This document shows positions 1 through 9,173 of a stretch of 64,000 nucleotides of DNA, piece after piece. The position numbers and the translations under genes are program-made. The notes under the pieces were generated by a model that saw only the letters and a program-made list of their open reading frames with translations, had not been told where the DNA came from and did not search any database. Numbering within the stretch: position 1 is the stretch's first letter; each line of letters starts with the position of its first letter. Source of the DNA: Patagioenas fasciata (Eukaryota; Chordata; Aves; Columbiformes; Columbidae); assembly GCF_037038585.1 (NCBI RefSeq), contig NC_092520.1:193757604-193821603 (forward strand), written 5' to 3'.

Positions 1-99
1 GGACCCCCAGGACATATTCTGCCACGTTGCTTTCCAGAAGCCTGGTCTAGCTGCTTTGGATCACAAGTCCCAAAGTGCGGATGCGTCCCGGGATGCTTC

Positions 100-830
100 A
101 CGCCCGTACCCCTGCCATCCACAGTCGGTCCCACGCTCTTGCCGCGCGTCTCCTGTTGCCGCTGCCATGAGGATGAGGAGGGCATGTTTCCTTCAGCCCA
201 AGCCGCGGTGCAGGTGGAAAGGCTCTCTCTTGTTACGGGACAGGGACAAAGAGGATGCACCCTGGTGACAGAGTCCAGAGGTGGAGTTTCCGTAGAACTC
301 CATCCCTTGCCTTTTTTCCCTGACTCCAGCTTTTTCACACCAACTTTGTTCTTCACAGAGTACCTGGCTAAAAGGTGGTGGTTGGTACTGTCTTTTAGAC
401 CCCAGCCTCTAAAACATGGAGGAGAAACTCCAAGAAACAGAGCAGATCAGAAGAGTGCCACCCAGGGGGTTGCAGTTACATCCTGCCCACTTCCCACTCT
501 TCCTGGCGTGCCTTAGACACTTGGTAGAGACAAGAAAGCTGTCCTTCTGCCTCCTCGGGCCAGTCTTCTTGTCTCTCTGGCTCCAAATCTGTGAAGCAAA
601 GCCAGGAGAAGCCCAAAATCCAAACCCAAGCTGTTGTGTTACATTTTCTAGAAGGGAGGCAGGGAGGCAAGGAAGGAAGTGTCACAGAGGAGCGATTGAG
701 GGTCCTGCTTGCCCCAGAGCTGTGTTTCAACCACTTAAAGAAGAGTGTGACTTCACAGAGGTTGATGGCAAGGTTCACCCTTTCACTGCATGGAGGAAAT
801 GTGCCAAGAAGAGCTGGGTGAGAGTCATTT
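100..830. other. No convincing gene (copy 1)
   Basis: ORFs of up to 148 codons occur on both strands but overlap each other, and none resembles a known protein. A plus-strand ATG at 416 in a fair Kozak context begins MEEKLQETEQIRR, but the frame then loses any helical character. Probably intron or intergenic sequence. The same applies to the matching stretch of the other copies. Confidence 0.5.
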
Positions 831-1290
831 TAGAATGGCCATTTTATTACCTGTGTCCCTAGAGGAAATTCTTGCAGCTCAACATGTGCCTTTTGCAGCG
901 TGTGCAACCGGGTAGAAGCCAAAGGGCGGTGACAGGAGCCTTTGGAATGAAGTTTCTGCTCTTGGTATCGAACGCACATCAGGCTTTAGGCTAAAACAGC
1001 TACTGTCTGAGGTAATGTCAATCCTATATATTTACCCTTAAAGTAGGGAAACAGTACTAGTCTCAGTTCACAAATGTGGAAAGGTGGCACAAACATATCT
1101 AGTGACCCTCAGAAGTCCACATAGAAAGAATGGCGGAGAAAAGGAAACAAAGTCTCAGCCCTCCACGTATTCATAGACCCAGTTTTAGAAATTCACAAAA
1201 CCCAACAAGACCACCACTATAGCCGATTAGAATACCACAGTCTTTAGTTATTCATAGTAATGTACAGAACACTCCATGATCAATTTTTCT

Positions 1291-1363
1291 TTTATTAAGA
1301 TGTTGATTACATCTCAAAAGAAAGCGACACAGGAAGCATCTTCTTGGCATTCTCAGGTTTATT
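1291..1363 (-). promoter_or_regulatory. Two AATAAA polyadenylation signals on the minus strand (copy 1)
   Basis: The complement of tttatt at 1358-1363 and again at 1291-1296 gives canonical AATAAA hexamers 64 to about 135 bases downstream of the stop of the coiled-coil ORF. They are candidates for a 3' end of a minus-strand transcript. Short motifs in AT-rich DNA can also occur by chance. Confidence 0.35.
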
Positions 1364-1426
1364 TTACTGTTATTAATTTCAGGTGGAAAGGAGGGAATGT
1401 ATTGATGAACATCTCCAAGTTCAACG

Positions 1427-1885
1427 TTAAGTCCGTAACAGATCAAGTGGCAGAATCAAGGCGGTTCTTTCTAAAACCTCTCTGAAACTTGCTAAATCTG
1501 CAGTTACAGAGGCTTTCTGGAATGTATCAAACAAAAGAGGAGGTAGAAATAACTGGAAATTGGTGACTCGCAACTGGCTAAAGTAATACATTCCTTTGTT
1601 TGAGTGAGCAGAACGTCGGATGTGACTGTGCAGTGAGAGAACAACCACAACAGGTAAGTAGTGCCCTGACGCAGCAGCAGCAGCAGCAGCAGCAGCAAGT
1701 CTTCTTCCTTTGGCACCTGGCGGGGCCACGGTCCCCTCACAGCTGCAGCCAGGGCTCACATCCACGCCGGACACCCTGCTCAGCAGGAGTGAGGCTCGCA
1801 CAGCTGGATCCTGCCTCAGTTGCTCAGCCGCCAGGTTTTCTTGCTTGGCATTGGATTCTTGCAGCTCCTTCAGACGGGCCCTCAT
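1427..1885 (-). CDS. Coiled-coil-like ORF, possible 3' exon (copy 1)
   Basis: Minus-strand ORF of 152 codons from the first ATG; the frame stays open upstream of it. It starts MRARLKELQESNAKQENLAA, continues into a Glu/Gln/Leu-rich segment that looks like an amphipathic helix, and then has nine alanines encoded by the (CAG)8 tract read as GCT. The stop near 1427 is followed by AATAAA poly(A) signals on the same strand (1358-1363, 1291-1296), as expected for a last exon. I do not recognise the protein, and the link to the RhoGAP gene is unproven. The part after the alanine run has ordinary, non-repetitive composition and may not be coding. Same ORF at 10930-11388, 20437-20895, 29944-30402, 38691-39149, 48198-48656 and 57705-58163. 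Confidence 0.3.
   Translation of the reverse strand: MRARLKELQESNAKQENLAAEQLRQDPAVRASLLLSRVSGVDVSPGCSCEGTVAPPGAKGRRLAAAAAAAAASGHYLPVVVVLSLHSHIRRSAHSNKGMYYFSQLRVTNFQLFLPPLLFDTFQKASVTADLASFREVLERTALILPLDLLRT
1672..1695. repeat. (CAG)8 trinucleotide tract
   Basis: Eight perfect CAG units followed by CAA. It has the same length in all seven copies (11175, 20682, 30189, 38936, 48443 and 57950 as starts). It reads as polyalanine in the minus-strand coiled-coil ORF and as polyglutamine in a plus-strand ORF. Confidence 0.9.
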
Positions 1886-1999
1886 CTTGTGCAGCCGCAG
1901 ACGTTGTTGACAGCAGGGGTGCTCTCCATACGTTTGTTGGGAGCTTGTGCAGTTCAGCCAAATATACCTACCTACCCACCTGACTCACCAACTCTCTGA

Positions 2000-2397
2000 C
2001 CCTATCGGCTCAAAAGCCTGTGGGAAAATTTTGGAAACTTGCAAACCCGTATGGGAAACCAAAGTGCACTCAGTACACAGCTACCTACACTAGAAACTAA
2101 CTAACAAACAAAATAACGAACTCGCTAACAAACAAACAAACTCTTTTGCCCTACTGGCTCAAAAACCTATGGGAAAATTTCGGAAACCTGCAAACCCGTA
2201 TGGGAAAAAAAAGTGCACTCAGTACACAGCTACCTACACTAGAAACTAACAAACTAACTAACTAACAAACTAGCTAACTCACTAAGTAACAAACTAACAA
2301 ACTAACTAACTAACAAACTAACTAACTCGCTAAGTAACAAACGAACAAACAAACTAACTGACTAACTTGCAAACTAACCAACTAACAAACAAACTCT
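2000..2397. repeat. 149-bp minisatellite pair plus CTAA/AACA tetranucleotide tract (copy 1)
   Basis: A block holding GGCTCAAAA, then TGGGAAAAT, CAAACCCGTATGGGAAA and TACACAGCTACCTACACTAG occurs twice, offset by 149 bases (from about 2000 and about 2149). Between and after the two blocks run imperfect CTAA, AACA and AACT tetranucleotides up to 2397, themselves in a partly repeated order (the CACTAAGTAACAAACTAAC and CGCTAAGTAACAAAC runs). This copy is 4 bp shorter than the others here and has G at 2343. Confidence 0.85.
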
Positions 2398-2834
2398 GGA
2401 CCGTCCGGCCGAGCCAACGTGAGGGTGGCAACACGAGGGCGACTTCCTCAGTCAGCTCTTCAACCTGCCTTGAGAAAGAGGGGGGGAAAAGACGGGCATT
2501 AAGTACAAGGCTGAGAGGAGAACAAGCAACTCGTGCTTTGCCGGGATAGGCAATCCCCATCCACAGTTCTCCTCTGCAGGGTTCCTTAGGGCTGGGTATT
2601 AGGCTTTGATGTTTTGCCATCAATGATTTAGATTGTGCGAGTTCGGGGAGGCTTCACGGGACACAGGGGCTTTTGACTCAACTGCCGTACAAATCTATGC
2701 TTCAAGGGCCGGGCCTGGGTACAGCTACAGTAAGAACAGAGAGTAAAACCGAACCAGAGTAAAGGAAGGAGGAACCAAGAGAAAGACCAAGACAAGCACA
2801 AAGACAAAGGCAAGTGGAAGAACTGTTTTACAAT

Positions 2835-3033
2835 GGGCGCGGTGAAATACTGGCACAGGTGGCCCAAACAGGTGGTAGATGCCCCATCCCTGGAAACATT
2901 CAAGGCCAGGCTGGATGGGCCTCTGAGTAACCTGATCTCATTGAAGGTGTCCCTGCTGCTTGCAGGGGGGTTGGATTAGGTGACCTTGGAAGGTCCCTTC
3001 CAACCCAAACTCGTCTTTGATTCTAGGATTCTA
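2835..3033 (+). mobile_element. CR1 LINE 3'-end fragment (copy 1)
   Basis: The sequence GGTGGTAGATGCCCCATCCC, then a GGTTGGATTAGGTGACCTTGG stretch, CCCTTCCAACCCAAAC and a GATTCTAGGATTCTA tail is the well-known 3' end of chicken-type CR1 retrotransposons. Only about 200 bp of the 3' end is present, as is usual for 5'-truncated copies. It lies on the plus strand, 3' of the RhoGAP exons and antisense to that gene. It is the best single clue that the host is a bird. Confidence 0.88.
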
Positions 3034-3467
3034 AGTGCCAAATGAAAACCGCCAACCCTGGAGTGCTCTTTGCCTCCAGACATCTGCCTTCTCCCAAGGG
3101 AAGGTGAACGCTTCCTCTCTGGAGCCATCTCTGGGCACCACAGAGATGTTTGCTAGACTCAGAGCAGCATAACAATTGGAAAGAGGGAGAGCAGGCTCTT
3201 TCACACACCAGGGCTCCTTGCTCTTCTCGCCCCACCTGGCTTGGCTCAGTCGCCTGCTCCTGAGCTCTCTGGTTCCAGCCTCCTCCGCCGCTTGCAGGGC
3301 TGGCAATCGCCCTCCTCTTCGCAGGGGAGTTTTCTCTTCCGGGGGGAAGGATTTCCCCCCTCCCGCGAAGAGCCTGGCAAGCTTTCCGTCCAAAAGGATT
3401 GTTAGGTAGGTAAAGCCATGACAAACAGGAATCAATTCTACTCTAAATCACAGCTAGCTCATGTTAC

Positions 3468-6069
3468 CTGCTCTGCCCAGAGGAGCTGTTCTGGCCTTCG
3501 CTTCCTGCAGCGACTGCAGGCACCTGCAATGGAAACGTAGAAGATGACCGCTGCCCGTTTTCCAGCTCAGCTCTAAAAGGCAGATCCCTTGGATGGCTTT
3601 GCTCAGCCCAGCTGTGCCACTTCTGCTGGCATCACTGCACCAAGAGTGATGGCCAACCTGCATCAGCCTCACTCTGCACTTGTGCAAAGCGGCAGGTTGG
3701 TGGATGAACTTGCTTGTCCCTACAGTGGCAATCCCACCTTCTGAGGGGGGAGGCATTCTCTCATGCTGTTTGTGGACCTCACCTACCTGGGCACTTTCCG
3801 CCCCTGCTCCTGCTGCCGGCGACTCCTCGGCCCCTCCAGCGGCGAGCCCAGCCCCCTCTTCCTCCTCCTCCCGCTCCTCCTCGGCCTCAAAGAGTTCCTC
3901 GCGGTGGTGAATGAGGAACTCTACCAGCTGGGTGACCTGCACACAGTAACCCATTGGTTTCCAACACACTGGCTGCAAATGGCTCCAACGGCCCTTCCCA
4001 CCCCTCATCCTGCCTTGCGCACAGAAAGCTGCAGCTGGGCGGCCGCTCTTCCCAGCAGCTCCCCTGCCAGCATTGGCTGAAGAGAGGAGGCAGCCAGGAA
4101 CCTCTGAAGAGCAAAGCTGGCGTGGGCCTGGAAGGCTGCAGCGGGTTGGGAAACGCAGCGTACCTTCGCTGTCACCCGCACCAGCGTGTCCAGAGGGAGG
4201 GTGTCCTCCTCTGGCGGGCCGAGGAGGTTGGGCCCCACGCAGATGGCCAGGTTGCTGGCTGACATCTTGGTGATGGTGGCGTTGCTGCTGATGTTCTGCA
4301 GCAGCCGCAGCAAGGTGTTGAGGAGGAGGAGGTTGGCCTCGGGTAACTTGCGGGCCACCCTGTGGGAACAGGAACCCAACGTTCAGAGATGAAGTTGGTG
4401 TTGTCAAGACTGGTGTCCCATGCTGATGTCAGCCAAGCCCACCCCAGGGAAGCCTCCTTGGCCAAGCCGGCTCTACAGCAGAGGGGCTGCCTTCCCTGAG
4501 ATATTGCCACCTCCCTCCCTGCCTGCCCTTCTGGCCAGAGTCCCTTTGCACAAGGAGCCAGCCCCAACGCCTGCATCTTTTTCAGGCGGGCTGTGGCTTT
4601 GCAGGCAAGTGCCGGGCTCTGCCAGTCCCTGCGGAGCAGCCAGGCTGCTGGCCACACTTACTCTTTCAGCCCCACCAGCCTCTCCTCCCTGCTGCTCTTC
4701 TGCAGGGCGGCCATCCACTCCTGGTAGAGCTCCGCCACGAGGAGCTTGGAGGGGATCTTGCGCAGGAAGTCCTGCAACGCCAAGGGCTGCGTGTCAGGCT
4801 GTGAGCGCTGCTGCCGGGAGCACGGGCAGCAATCCCAGCACGCTGGGTGCCGAGCAGCTCCTGGCTTTGGGCTCCTGCTCGGGCAGGTGCCCGTCAGCGG
4901 CGCCAGAGGCGGGAGCTGCGGGACTCCAGGTCAGCAGGGCTCACCTTCAAGATGACAGCCAGGACGTGCACCGGCTGGCTCGCCAGGTGGACCTCGGTCC
5001 CGCTGTCCAGGGCCTCCCTGATCTCACGGGAGGCACGCTCGCTGGCTGCCAGCCGGAAGATCCCCTCCGTGGATGGCCCCTGTTCTTGCAGCAGAGCCAG
5101 CAGGTCCTGCAGGGGAGGAAGGAGGACGTTGCTGGTCTGGAGACAGGCCCTGGGAGAGGCCGAGCTTCCTCAGGGGCAGGAGTGAGTGGGGATGGGTCTG
5201 CTGCCCTCACTGGGGCAGAACAGAGGGCTGGCTGGAGATAGGTGACGTGGAGAGGAGCGCGCTTTGCCCCCAGGACTCATCTGGGATGCCTGCCATGGGG
5301 ACAGTGCCTCTCCAGAGGAGCCAGCAGGATGGGGACCCCCTGGCCGGGCTTGCTTACCTGCATGGGCTGGGGCAGCATGCCGTCCCGGCTGCAGAGATCC
5401 GCCAGGGGCCGGCCAAAGAGAAGTCCCGTGCGGGCAGAGCCCGACGGCCCCGGTGCCTCTGCAGCCGCCGAGGTCCCTGGCCGCACAAAGTGCCAGGGCA
5501 GCCACCTCCTCCTCCTGCTGCGGGCGCCACCATCTGCCAAGGAGAAGAGAGCAAAGAGAGGTGGAGCAGAAGCGCCTGGCCAGCGCTCCTGGACCCTGGA
5601 GCGCACGGGAGAAGTGTCCTTTGGCAAAGAGGGATCCCGAGGGCTCAGGTCTCTCCTGCCGCAGAGTAACGGGGACAGAGGTGCCCTGCGGGAAGGGCAG
5701 CAGCAGCCCCAGTGCAGCCTGAGTGCCCGTCTGCAAGAGGAGGAGGGAAGGGCCGTCCTGCCCTAGTCTTCTCCAAACTCACCAGCCAACTGGCCACTTC
5801 CAGCGTTGGGCACGCGTGGGTGCTGGGGCTCAGGCTCAAGCTCGTCCCTGCGGAGCAGATGGCGTCGGGCGTGAGAAAATCGGCTGCTGCACGGTCCGGC
5901 TGTTCTGGGGTGTCCCCGAGCCGTGCCTGGGGGGAGCCTACCTGGAGCCGCGGCAGCAATTCACCTGGCCCATCGCCACAGAACCAAGAGCTGCCTCTCG
6001 AAGGGCACGCTTGCGGGGCGCGAGGTGGTGGAAAAATCTGGCGAAGAGCGCCCCAGTGCCGTCCCGGTG
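3468..6069 (-). CDS. Rho GTPase-activating protein 20-like gene (ARHGAP20/TAGAP-type), copy 1
   Basis: Spliced minus-strand gene. RhoGAP proteins speed GTP hydrolysis by Rho-family GTPases and act in the cytoplasm or at membranes. Exons in order of transcription: 5942-6069 (tentative), 5783-5847, 5358-5533, 4945-5106, 4662-4771, 4164-4359, 3787-3936, 3468-3523 (tentative). All have GT-AG borders and matching phases. The domain opens with LFGRPLADLC in 5358-5533, preceded by a basic RSRRRRWLPW stretch as in TAGAP. Exon 4945-5106 begins DLLALLQEQGPSTEGIFR; the R (codon 5053-5055) is the arginine finger. The exon ends LAVILK, and the next starts DFLRKIPSKLL, giving the conserved Lys and Arg. Exon 4164-4359 contains NLAICVGPNLL with the conserved Asn, and exon 3787-3936 begins VTQLVEFLI and continues into a Glu-rich then Ala/Gly-rich tail. 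The first exon and stop codon are not identified. Family assignment is from recognition of the domain sequence; ARHGAP20 versus TAGAP cannot be settled here. Confidence 0.85.
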
Positions 6070-6074
6070 CTTCA

Positions 6075-6097
6075 GGGTAAGAGCTTGGCTCTTACCC
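6075..6097. other. Perfect 10-bp inverted repeat with a 3-nt loop
   Basis: GGGTAAGAGC / TTG / GCTCTTACCC. On the minus strand it ends five bases before the AG proposed as acceptor of the tentative exon 5942-6069, and it places a GGTAAGAG donor-like motif on both strands. Present unchanged in all copies (15582, 25089, 34596, 43343, 52850 and 62357 as starts). Confidence 0.7.
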
Positions 6098-6374
6098 CTG
6101 ACACTCCGAGTTGGCACAGAAGCGTTGCCGGGACAGCGCCGGGTCAACAGAGCCCAACATTCTGAGCCCAGTGGTGGGGGAGGGGCACTGGGGGCTCTCC
6201 CCACTATGCCCATGTCTCTCGCGCACTGGGAGCCCAGCCCTGGGCACAGCACTTCAGGCCTGGCCTCAGCAGCGCTGAGCAGAGGGGAAGGGTCCCCTCC
6301 CTCCAGCTGCTGGCAAGGCTTTGCCCCGTGCAGCCCAGGGCACCACTGGCTGCCGCCTTGGGCCAGGGCCACCT

Positions 6375-6530
6375 CGCTGGCTCCTGCTCAACTTGCCGTC
6401 CACCAGGAGCCCAGGACCTTTTGTGCCACGCTCTTTGCCAGCAGCCCTGCCAAGCTGCTTTGGGTCGCAAGTCCGTGCGCACGTGTCCCAGGATGCTTCA
6501 TGCCCGTAGCATTGCCAGACATTTCTCCGC
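6375..6530. repeat. Diverged segment paralogous to the unit-junction region (9474-9625, and 1-120)
   Basis: CGCTGGCTCCTGCTCAACTT, then CACCAGGAGCCCAGGAC, GCTGCTTTGGGTCGCAAGTCC and CAGGATGCTTCATGCCCGTA match, with many substitutions, the series CTTGCTGGTTCCTGGTCAACTT, CACCAGGACCCCCAGGAC, GCTGCTTTGGATCACAAGTCC and GGGATGCTTCACGCCCGTA about 3.1 kb further right. Neither segment has a convincing coding frame. Confidence 0.65.
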
Positions 6531-6782
6531 ATTTCCTAGGCAAGAACTCACCAGTGCTATCATCCTGGCTGGCCGATTGATAATGGACACCCACAATGAA
6601 CCTCCTTTGTATTCCAGCCCCCAATCCTCACTCACAGGCTCTCAACTACACCTCCCATAACCGTAAGGGCTGCCAAGTCAAACCTCTCCCTTACATACCC
6701 TGCGACTCCCCCGACCTCACCTGCCCTGTCTGTCCCTCCTCAATCGCCCGCTCAGCCCTCCCGAGCACTCATGCTCTCTTAC

Positions 6783-6848
6783 CATTCTGCACCAGGGACA
6801 GGAAAGCGTGTGTGCACAAGTTCCAGCTTCACAAGAGAGCATGGTCGC
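6783..6848 (-). other. Candidate 66-bp exon upstream of the RhoGAP region (copy 1)
   Basis: Minus-strand block with acceptor TACTTCAG and donor ATG/GTAAGA, open in more than one frame. One frame reads SLVKLELVHTRFPVPGAEW. In copies 3 and 6 a C-to-G change on the plus strand (25831, 53592) turns its second Val into Leu. No function is assigned. Confidence 0.3.
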
Positions 6849-6901
6849 CTGAAGTATGACGTAAATACGGCATTGGCATGGCAGCGTGAGCGATTACTTA
6901 C

Positions 6902-6990
6902 AAAAAATAGATGTTTTTCCTCGGTCTGGTGACACGCAACAGCTGACAGCACATGAGCTTTCCGTAAGAATCTCTCCAAGCCCTTCCATT
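6902..6990 (-). other. Possible PH-domain exon or remnant upstream of the RhoGAP exons (copy 1)
   Basis: The minus strand reads LERFLRKAHVLSAVACHQ then TEEKHLFF and meets a strong donor (GTAAGT, complement of 6896-6901). ARHGAP20 proteins have an N-terminal PH domain whose second and third strands end in a similar ...QERHLFLF pattern, so this may be the PH exon. The upstream border is uncertain: two AG acceptors are possible. The next candidate exon (6783-6848, acceptor CTTCAG, donor GTAAGA) joins in a different phase from the frame I would favour, so this part may be decayed. The equivalent in copy 4 has a one-base deletion near 35514 that is probably an assembly error. Confidence 0.3.
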
Positions 6991-6999
6991 TCTCCCTGG

Positions 7000-8460
7000 A
7001 TATTGCCAAGGCACCTGAGTCGCATTTGGACAGGGACAGCCATAGCCCGCTCCATGAGGCTCTGCAAACAAAACATCGCTCTTTCCCGTGGCACGTGTCA
7101 GCTGAATCCTGGAGATCTAGGCTGGGAACTCCACTAAGTCACCTTTGACGTACGATAGAGTAGTAGTTTTTGAGAAGGAGCCGGAGGTGCTGAGGCCACC
7201 CACTCCAGCACCAGATACCAAATTGGGCATTCAGCTCCTCCCAATTTACACAGCTCTATTGCAGCTTTGCATGTGAAAGAATTGCCAAGATCCCATTCTA
7301 GTTAGCGGAGAAAGGACTTATTCCTGCTGTCCTTAAGCAGACATCTTTAGGACACCTTTAGACTTAAGGGAGTGTATCGACTGAGGCCTATGTTGGATTT
7401 CCTACACGCAGGCAGCTTAATGCCGTTTCAGATGCCGTAACGAAACCAGCACCTAGGGATCAGCAGATGTGACGCAGGACCTAGGGATAGTCTGGCCCTT
7501 CTGAGGGGACAGCCGGAGCTCAGAAAACATCCCCTCTAGAATCTCAGGTCATTCCCAAACCATGCCCAGGGAGGGGTTCTGTCATCGACCCCTTGCTGCC
7601 CACTCACTCTAACGGCTTTGTGGAAACCAAGTCCCAACACAGACGCCCAAGTCACAGTGAACCGAACCCCAGCCTGGTTGTAGTTCCCTCTTGCGCCAGG
7701 GAGGTTTGTGTCCTGTATCCCCATAGCTGAGACCCAGTGGGAGCATTCTCCGCACATTTTGGGTAGCTTGTGCCGTTAAGAGCAAATATTGGGGGCTGAG
7801 GAACACGCTTTGATCTTGTTTATTTTTTTACTGTGTCTTGTTCTAACCATCTCCATTTGGCAAGTTTCAAAAAACACAATGGACTTAGTGAAACAAGCTT
7901 TTGACCTTTGAAGAAAGGATGTGTCTCATGTCTGTTTACCGCAAAGAAACACTCTTTTATTGAAGAAAATGTATTAATATATAACATATCTAAATACTAC
8001 AAGACATCGGCCAAAGTGAAGAGACATTTTTAAAGCAGGCATGAAACAGCAAATACGTAGCTCCACCCGTCGCTCCTGCCTTCTGTTTAATACCTGAGTG
8101 AGTTTCACAGGCAGCGTCTGGTCAACCGGCGTGCTGAAAGCAACAGGTTGTGCCCACAGCAAAGCGCCTGACTGCCTGCAGCTAATTCATTGTGGCCTAC
8201 CCATTTACCACTGGCGTGATTTTAGGAGCGCCAAGCAAGCGACCGCTCTTCGTGTGCTGTCGAGCACCAACACAGTCTGAGATGAAGAATCTCGCTTTTT
8301 CACATCACCTTTCGGATTACGTCTTTTCATTCTATCGTGAAGCACGTCTCTCTCTAGTAAATACATTTTGATACAACAAAACTGCCCATGGAATACAAGG
8401 TTTCTCTATGTAACCATCATATTTCTGTAAGCTGCATTACAGACTGGTCATCGCCTCCGT
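7000..8460. other. Non-coding stretch within the unit (copy 1)
   Basis: AT-richer sequence without a supported exon apart from the duplicated block 7700-7878. A minus-strand AATAAA occurs at 7956-7961, and a short open stretch around 8095-8136 ends at a CAG/GTATTA. Neither is enough to call a gene. Part of it (equivalent to about 7568-8341) is the sequence missing at the gap in copy 4. Confidence 0.5.
7700..7878. repeat. Intra-unit direct duplication, left arm (copy 1)
   Basis: About 180 bp, running from GAGGTTTGTGTCCTGTATCC through TTGTTTATTTTTTTACTG to CCATCTCCATTTGGCAA, recurs 1.2 kb to the right at 8903-9081 with roughly ten percent differences. The duplication is therefore much older than the tandem amplification and is present in every complete unit. 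Confidence 0.85.
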
Positions 8461-8461
8461 C

Positions 8462-8560
8462 TCACTGTTTCTTATCTTCCATGAAAACCTCTCTAAGTTG
8501 ACCTTGGAGGTTCTTCAGGACTTCTGCTATGATGTCTTCTCCAGGTTTGGTTCGTTTTGG
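8462..8560 (-). other. Candidate terminal exon of unknown protein (copy 1)
   Basis: After an AG at 8561-8562 (complement), the minus strand encodes 32 codons and a TGA at 8462-8464. It begins PKRTKPGEDIIAEVLKNL and ends EVFMEDKKQ. The composition is that of a charged amphipathic helix at a protein C-terminus. The acceptor has a weak pyrimidine tract. I do not recognise it. Equivalents: 17969-18067, 27476-27574, 36223-36321, 45730-45828, 55237-55335. Confidence 0.3.
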
Positions 8561-8902
8561 CTTTCATAGGGCTCAAAGCAAGTGGCTCCTGAGAACTGTC
8601 ATGCTGAGAAGTGACGGGATTGTGATACAGTTCACACCTAATAGGTCTGTCACCGCTCCAGACTACCTGACCAACCAAACAGGGAAAAGCGCACAGCTGG
8701 CTTGTGTGATGCAGCTCCGCATACACGTTCCTTCTAATGCAGTAAGAAGGGCATAGAGCAGCAGCGTCTCAGGAGGGTCGAATGCCTCACCCGTTTCCTT
8801 GTGTGTTCATGAGATATGGATTTCATCCCAGTGCTTGCTACCCGTTTTCTCCAACCTGCAGGAAACGCCTTCAAATGCCCATTTTATTACCTCTTCCTCC
8901 AA

Positions 8903-9081
8903 GGAGGTTTGTGTCCTGTATCCCCGTGGCTGAGACCCAGTGGGAGCATTCTCCGCACATTTTGGGTAGCTTGTGCAGTGAAGAGCAAATACTGGGGCTA
9001 AGGAACGCGCTTTGTTCTTGTTTATTTTTTTACTGCGTCTTGTTCTAACCATCTCCATTTGGCAAACTTCAGGAAACACTA
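8903..9081. repeat. Intra-unit direct duplication, right arm (copy 1)
   Basis: Diverged partner of 7700-7878. It lies directly to the right of another duplicated block (8829-8900), which pairs with 9110-9180. Confidence 0.85.
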
Positions 9082-9173
9082 ATTTAAACATTTAAATGTG
9101 GAAATCACCTCAGCGCTTGCTACCCGTTTTTCTCCAGCCTGCAGGAAATGCCTTCAAATGGCCATTTTCTTAC

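Noticed and set aside
2090..2400. CTAA/AACA runs as telomeric repeats
   Set aside because: Vertebrate telomere repeats are TTAGGG/CCCTAA. These tracts lack the CCC and are imperfect tetranucleotides.
3454..4407. 317-codon minus-strand ORF
   Set aside because: It contains the real exon 3787-3936 but reads through its splice sites into introns on both sides, and it reads exon 4164-4359 in the wrong frame. The spliced model explains the conserved residues better.
4420..5241. 273-codon plus-strand ORF
   Set aside because: It lies antisense across the RhoGAP exons and two introns; the GC-rich sequence explains its length. It repeats in each copy simply because the unit repeats.
5723..6580. 285-codon plus-strand ORF
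   Set aside because: Antisense to the upstream RhoGAP exons, without domain resemblance. It changes sequence in copy 4 because of contig-end indels that no other copy shares.
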